DNA of 64,000 bases from CALMEC01 sp963777565 (lineage in GTDB: Bacteria; Actinomycetota; Thermoleophilia; Miltoncostaeales; Miltoncostaeaceae), in NCBI GenBank assembly GCA_963777565.1, contig CAVZQZ010000006.1, positions 248,001 to 312,000 on the forward strand, read 5' to 3'. Under the pieces are notes generated by a model, which had not been told where the DNA came from, ran no database searches, and saw only the letters and a list, made by a program, of their open reading frames with translations. This document shows, in pieces, positions 61,017 to 64,000 of this stretch. Every line of letters starts with the position of its first letter. Position 1 is the stretch's first letter. Both the position numbers and the translations under genes were made by a program.

Positions 61017-63243
61017 TCCGGCACCTGGCGAGTCGGGGTCGCGAACCCCCGGCGCGAGATCAGCGGGATTGCACTCCGGGAAGAACATCTGGACGTTGCC
61101 CGCTCGCACGCGGCGCGACGTGGACGCGCGCGGCGACCTCGCCCGCCTCCGATCGGACGCGCACGGCGGCACCGTCGCGCAAGCCCGAGACGCTGGCGCA
61201 TCCTCGGCGGCCATGAACAGGGCGTCGCGAGCCGCCCCGGTGAGCGGGTCGTCGGCGCGGAAGACCATCGAGTTGAACTGCTTGCCGCGCCGTGTCGACA
61301 GCAGCGAACCGCCCCGCCGGAGGGCGCGGCTCGCGCGGCGCGACCGGCGTGAAGTGGGCCTTGCCGTCGGCCGTGGGGAACACCCAGCCGTCGCAGAGGC
61401 GCGCGCCGCCCCACTGGACCTGGTCGCCCGTGTCGCGCAGGTGCTCGATGCCGTCGTAGAACGGCACGACCCGCGCGATCTCGTCGCGGATCGCCTGGCC
61501 GTCGGCGAACGCCACGAGGCTGCGGCGCGCTCCGGGTCGCACGCGCCGCGCGAGGTCGACGAAGATCTCCCACTCGGTGCGCGCCTCGCCGGGCCGCGGG
61601 CCCCGGATCTCGGGGCTGAACGCGATGCGCCGCTCGGTGGTGGTCTCGGTGCCGCCGCCCGCGCTGCTCGTAGCGCGTGGCGGCGGGCAGCAGCACCACC
61701 GCCTCGCCCGGGGGGTCGACGAGCATCTGGCTCGAGACCACGATGTCCTGGTGCACGCGCACGGGCACGCGGCCGAGGCGTCCGCGACGAGGCGCGGGAT
61801 CGGGCAGCACGTCGAGGAAGTTGCCGCCGCTCGAGTAGAGCACGTCGAGCTCGCCGCGGCCGGCGGCCTCGACCATCTCCTCGGCCGTGAGCCCCGCGCT
61901 CGCCGGGCACCGGGAAGCCCGTACTGCGCCGACAGCGCCGCCGCCGACTCCGGCGTCGATGGGGACGCCGCCCGGGAACGCGGTCGCGTACGCGCCCATC
62001 TCGGCGCCGCCCTGCACGCCGGAGTGGCCGCGGATCGGCATGAGCCCCGCGCCCGGGCGGCCGACGTTGCCGCGCGCGAGCGCCGAGGTTGACGATCGCG
62101 CGCACGTTGTCGCGGCCGTACGCGTGCTGGGTGATGCCCATCGACCAGACGAGCACCGCCGACTCGGCTGCGCGCGTACATCTCCGCGAAGCGCTCCATG
62201 CCCGTCCTCGCCGCACCCCGCTGGCCGCGGCCGAGGTCGGCGAGCGCGTGGCGCGCGCATTCCGCCCGCAGCGCCGTCGAAGCCGGTCGTGTGCGCCGCG
62301 ACGAACTCCTCGTCGATCCCGCCCTCGTCGAGCAGCACCTTGAGCACGCCGGTCGGCGAAGGCGCTCGTCGCCGCCGGTGTGCACCGGGAAGAACTCGTC
62401 GGTCATCTGCGTGCCGAACAGCGCGCTCTCGACGTTCGACGGCACCCAGTAGCGCTCGAGCCCGGGCTCGCGCATGCGGGTTGACGACGGCGACCTTCGT
62501 CCCCTCGCTTCCGCGCCAGGTAGAGGTACTTCATGAACACCGGCTGCGCGTTGGCGACGTTCGGCCCCGAAGAGCACGATCAGGTCGGTCTCGATACAGG
62601 TCGGTGTACGAGATCGTGGTCGCGACCGCGCCGATCGCCTGCTTCAGCGCCGCCGGTCGACGGCGCGTGGCAGACGCGCGCCGCGTTGTCGACGTTGTTG
62701 GTGCCGAGGAAGCGGGCCACCTTCTGGGCGACGTAGTAGATCTCGTTGGTGATGCCGCGCGCGGTCAGGTAGAAGCGCGATGCGGCGACGGGTCGGCGTC
62801 GCGGATCGCGCCGGCCGACGAGGTCGAGCGCCTCGTCCCACGCCGACGCGGGTGAAGCCCGGCTCGCCGCGGCGGCGCACCATCGGGTGGGCGAGCCGGC
62901 CGAGGTCGCGCAGCTCGCGCGCCCGAGCGGCGCCGCAGCGCCGCGACGTCGGCCAGCAGCGCCGTGGTCGGCCGCGCCCATCGTGTTGGCTGCGCAGCAG
63001 GTTGAGGCGCGTGGTGCACAGGTGGACGCCGTCGATCGTCCAGTCGTGGAGGCCGGCGACGCCGAGCGCGCAGCCGTCGCACACGCCCTGGCGCAGGATC
63101 CGCGCACGCGTAGGGCGAGGCTGCCGCGGTTCTCCCAGACCGTCCGCAGCATCTCGAGGTAGTGGTTGGGCTTCGTCTGCCCGATGCCGTTCGGCCGCAG
63201 CCCCGCCCACAGGTCGCGCCGGCGCGGGCTTGGCGCGGGCCAT
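60977..63243 (-). pseudogene. Formate dehydrogenase-like molybdopterin enzyme, many frameshifts
   Basis: An ATG at 63243 overlaps the fdhD stop (TGATG). A molybdopterin oxidoreductase of about 755 residues can be followed to a stop at 60977, but only by changing frame about every 60-150 nt. Readable parts are MLRTVWENRGSLALRVR, ILRQGVCDGCALGVAGLHDW, TIDGVHLCTTRLNLLRS, KVARFLGTNNVDNAARVCHA, RYWVPSNVESALFGTQMTD and VPDYNAVVEVLPAVG. Residue conservation across the frames is high, which fits missing bases more than old decay. The CDGCALG start and the fdhD/mobA context suggest a formate dehydrogenase of the FdhF/YdeP group. Confidence 0.72.
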
Positions 63244-64000
63244 CAGTCCGGCGCTCCCGTGAGCGACGCGCTCCGGGTGCGCGTAGACGTTGAACCCGCC
63301 CGTCGCGCAGGAAGCCGACCAGCGTCACGCCGAGCTCGTCCGCCGCCTCCACGGCGAGGCTCGACGGCGCCGAGACCGCGCAGACGACCGGGATCCCGGC
63401 GACCGCGGCCTTCTGCACGATCTCGAAGCGACAGCCGGCCCGAGACCAGCAGGATCTGCGCGTCCAGCGGCAGCTCGCCGAGGGCGAGCGGCACCGACGA
63501 CCTTGTCGAGCGCGTTGTGCCGGCCGACGTCCTCGCGCAGCGAGCAGCAGGGCGCCCGCTGCGTCGAACAGGCCGGCGGCGTGCAGGCCGCCGGTTCGCT
63601 CGAAGACCGCTGGCGCCCGCGAAGCGCGCCGGGCAGCGCGAGCAGCGCGCTCGCCTCGAGCCGGATCCCGGCGGCAATCGGCGCGCACCGCACGGCCACC
63701 TCGTCGAGCGTCGCCTTGCCGCAGATCCCGCAGCTCGAGGTCGCGACGAAACCCGCTCGGCCGGCCGAGGTCGAACGCCGTCGCCGTTGCGCACGGTGAC
63801 GACGTTGTACTGCTGCGCGTCCGGATCCTCGCAGTAGGCCACGGCGTCGACGCCGCCCGGCGGCACGAGCCCCTCGGTGACGAGGAAGCCGACCGCGAGC
63901 TCGAAGTCGTTGCCGGGCGTGCGCATCGTCACCGCGACCGGCACCGGCTCCTGCCCCGGGCCCGCGACGCGGATCTCCATCGGCTCCTCGGTCACGAGCG
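63243..64000 (-). pseudogene. fdhD: FdhD sulfurtransferase, frameshifted, runs off window
   Basis: FdhD moves sulfur from IscS to the molybdenum cofactor of formate dehydrogenase. Pieces in alternating frames are MRTPGNDFELAVGFLVTEGL, AYCEDPDAQQYNVVTVR, ATSSCGICGKATLDEVAVRC (with the essential CxxC), VGRHNALDKVVGA, CRFEIVQKAAVAGIPVVCAV, and SAPSSLAVEAADELGVTLV with FNVYAHPERV at the end. At least five shifts are needed. The N-terminus extends beyond the window. It is coupled to the fdhA-like gene. Confidence 0.78.

Noticed and set aside
1..64000. tRNA, rRNA or CRISPR elements
   Set aside because: I found no T-loop (GTTCGAATC-type) sequences in a cloverleaf setting, no rRNA stretches and no regularly spaced repeats.

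Overview
The window is a very GC-rich bacterial chromosome segment with tightly packed genes, many 1-13 nt overlaps and frequent GTG starts. Several genes are typical of Actinobacteria: pspA with a PspAA partner, a DUF1918 protein, a DEDD exonuclease fused to a GIY-YIG nuclease, a CtpE-like P-type ATPase, a GerMN lipoprotein and an RsiG-like protein. Together with the lack of phage, plasmid or mycolate genes, this suggests a deep-branching actinobacterium, perhaps Thermoleophilia (Solirubrobacterales/Gaiellales-like). That placement is inference. I saw no rRNA, tRNA or CRISPR array.

Layout. 0-9 kb: the start of ilvD, an S4 protein, a GGDEF/HD-GYP c-di-GMP enzyme, a saccharopine dehydrogenase-like protein, a TetR/MFS pair with matching palindromic operators, and a GAF histidine kinase/NarL regulator pair. 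9-18 kb: STAS protein, ornithine carbamoyltransferase, a degenerate carbamate kinase, a double-DUF4389 membrane protein, and a phosphoketolase/acetate kinase module. 17-21 kb: a haem-binding protein, two small proteins and a P-type ATPase. 21-28 kb: a complete type II DMSO-reductase-family complex (alpha, beta, gamma, TorD-like chaperone). 28-30 kb: a broken, chimeric aryl-CoA ligase/SDR gene. 30-35 kb: an overlapping metal operon (MgtE_N/CBS protein, NRAMP-related transporter, CtpE-like ATPase). 35-40 kb: Usp, CtaG, an unknown membrane protein, then a cobalamin riboswitch controlling a secreted DUF4430 protein and a secreted alpha/alpha-toroid protein. These are the two domain types found fused in animal transcobalamin and intrinsic factor. 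40-45 kb: mutY, a cytosolic periplasmic-binding-protein fold, the exonuclease/GIY-YIG protein, an amidase and a GerMN lipoprotein. 45-47 kb: truncated, frameshifted ABC-2 permease and MarR remnants. 47-56 kb: SDR, dCMP deaminase/PspAA/PspA, a beta-propeller protein, a CoA-transferase, and an operon of two unknown secreted proteins with ApbE and a ferric-reductase-like membrane protein. 55-60 kb: RsiG-like protein and metY-metX-metW. 60-64 kb: a multicopper oxidase remnant, mobA, and a formate-dehydrogenase-like locus (fdhA, fdhD) broken by many frameshifts.

Two cautions. Frameshifts cluster in four patches (about 29.5, 45.8-46.7, 60.1-60.2 and 61-64 kb) while the rest of the window reads cleanly. 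In these patches the protein sequence stays recognisable across frames, so uncorrected base-calling deletions are as likely as real gene decay. The most interesting candidates are the riboswitch-controlled, gene-split transcobalamin-like pair, the ApbE/ferric reductase operon with its unknown secreted partners, and the possible hydrocarbon-hydroxylase context of the molybdenum complex.
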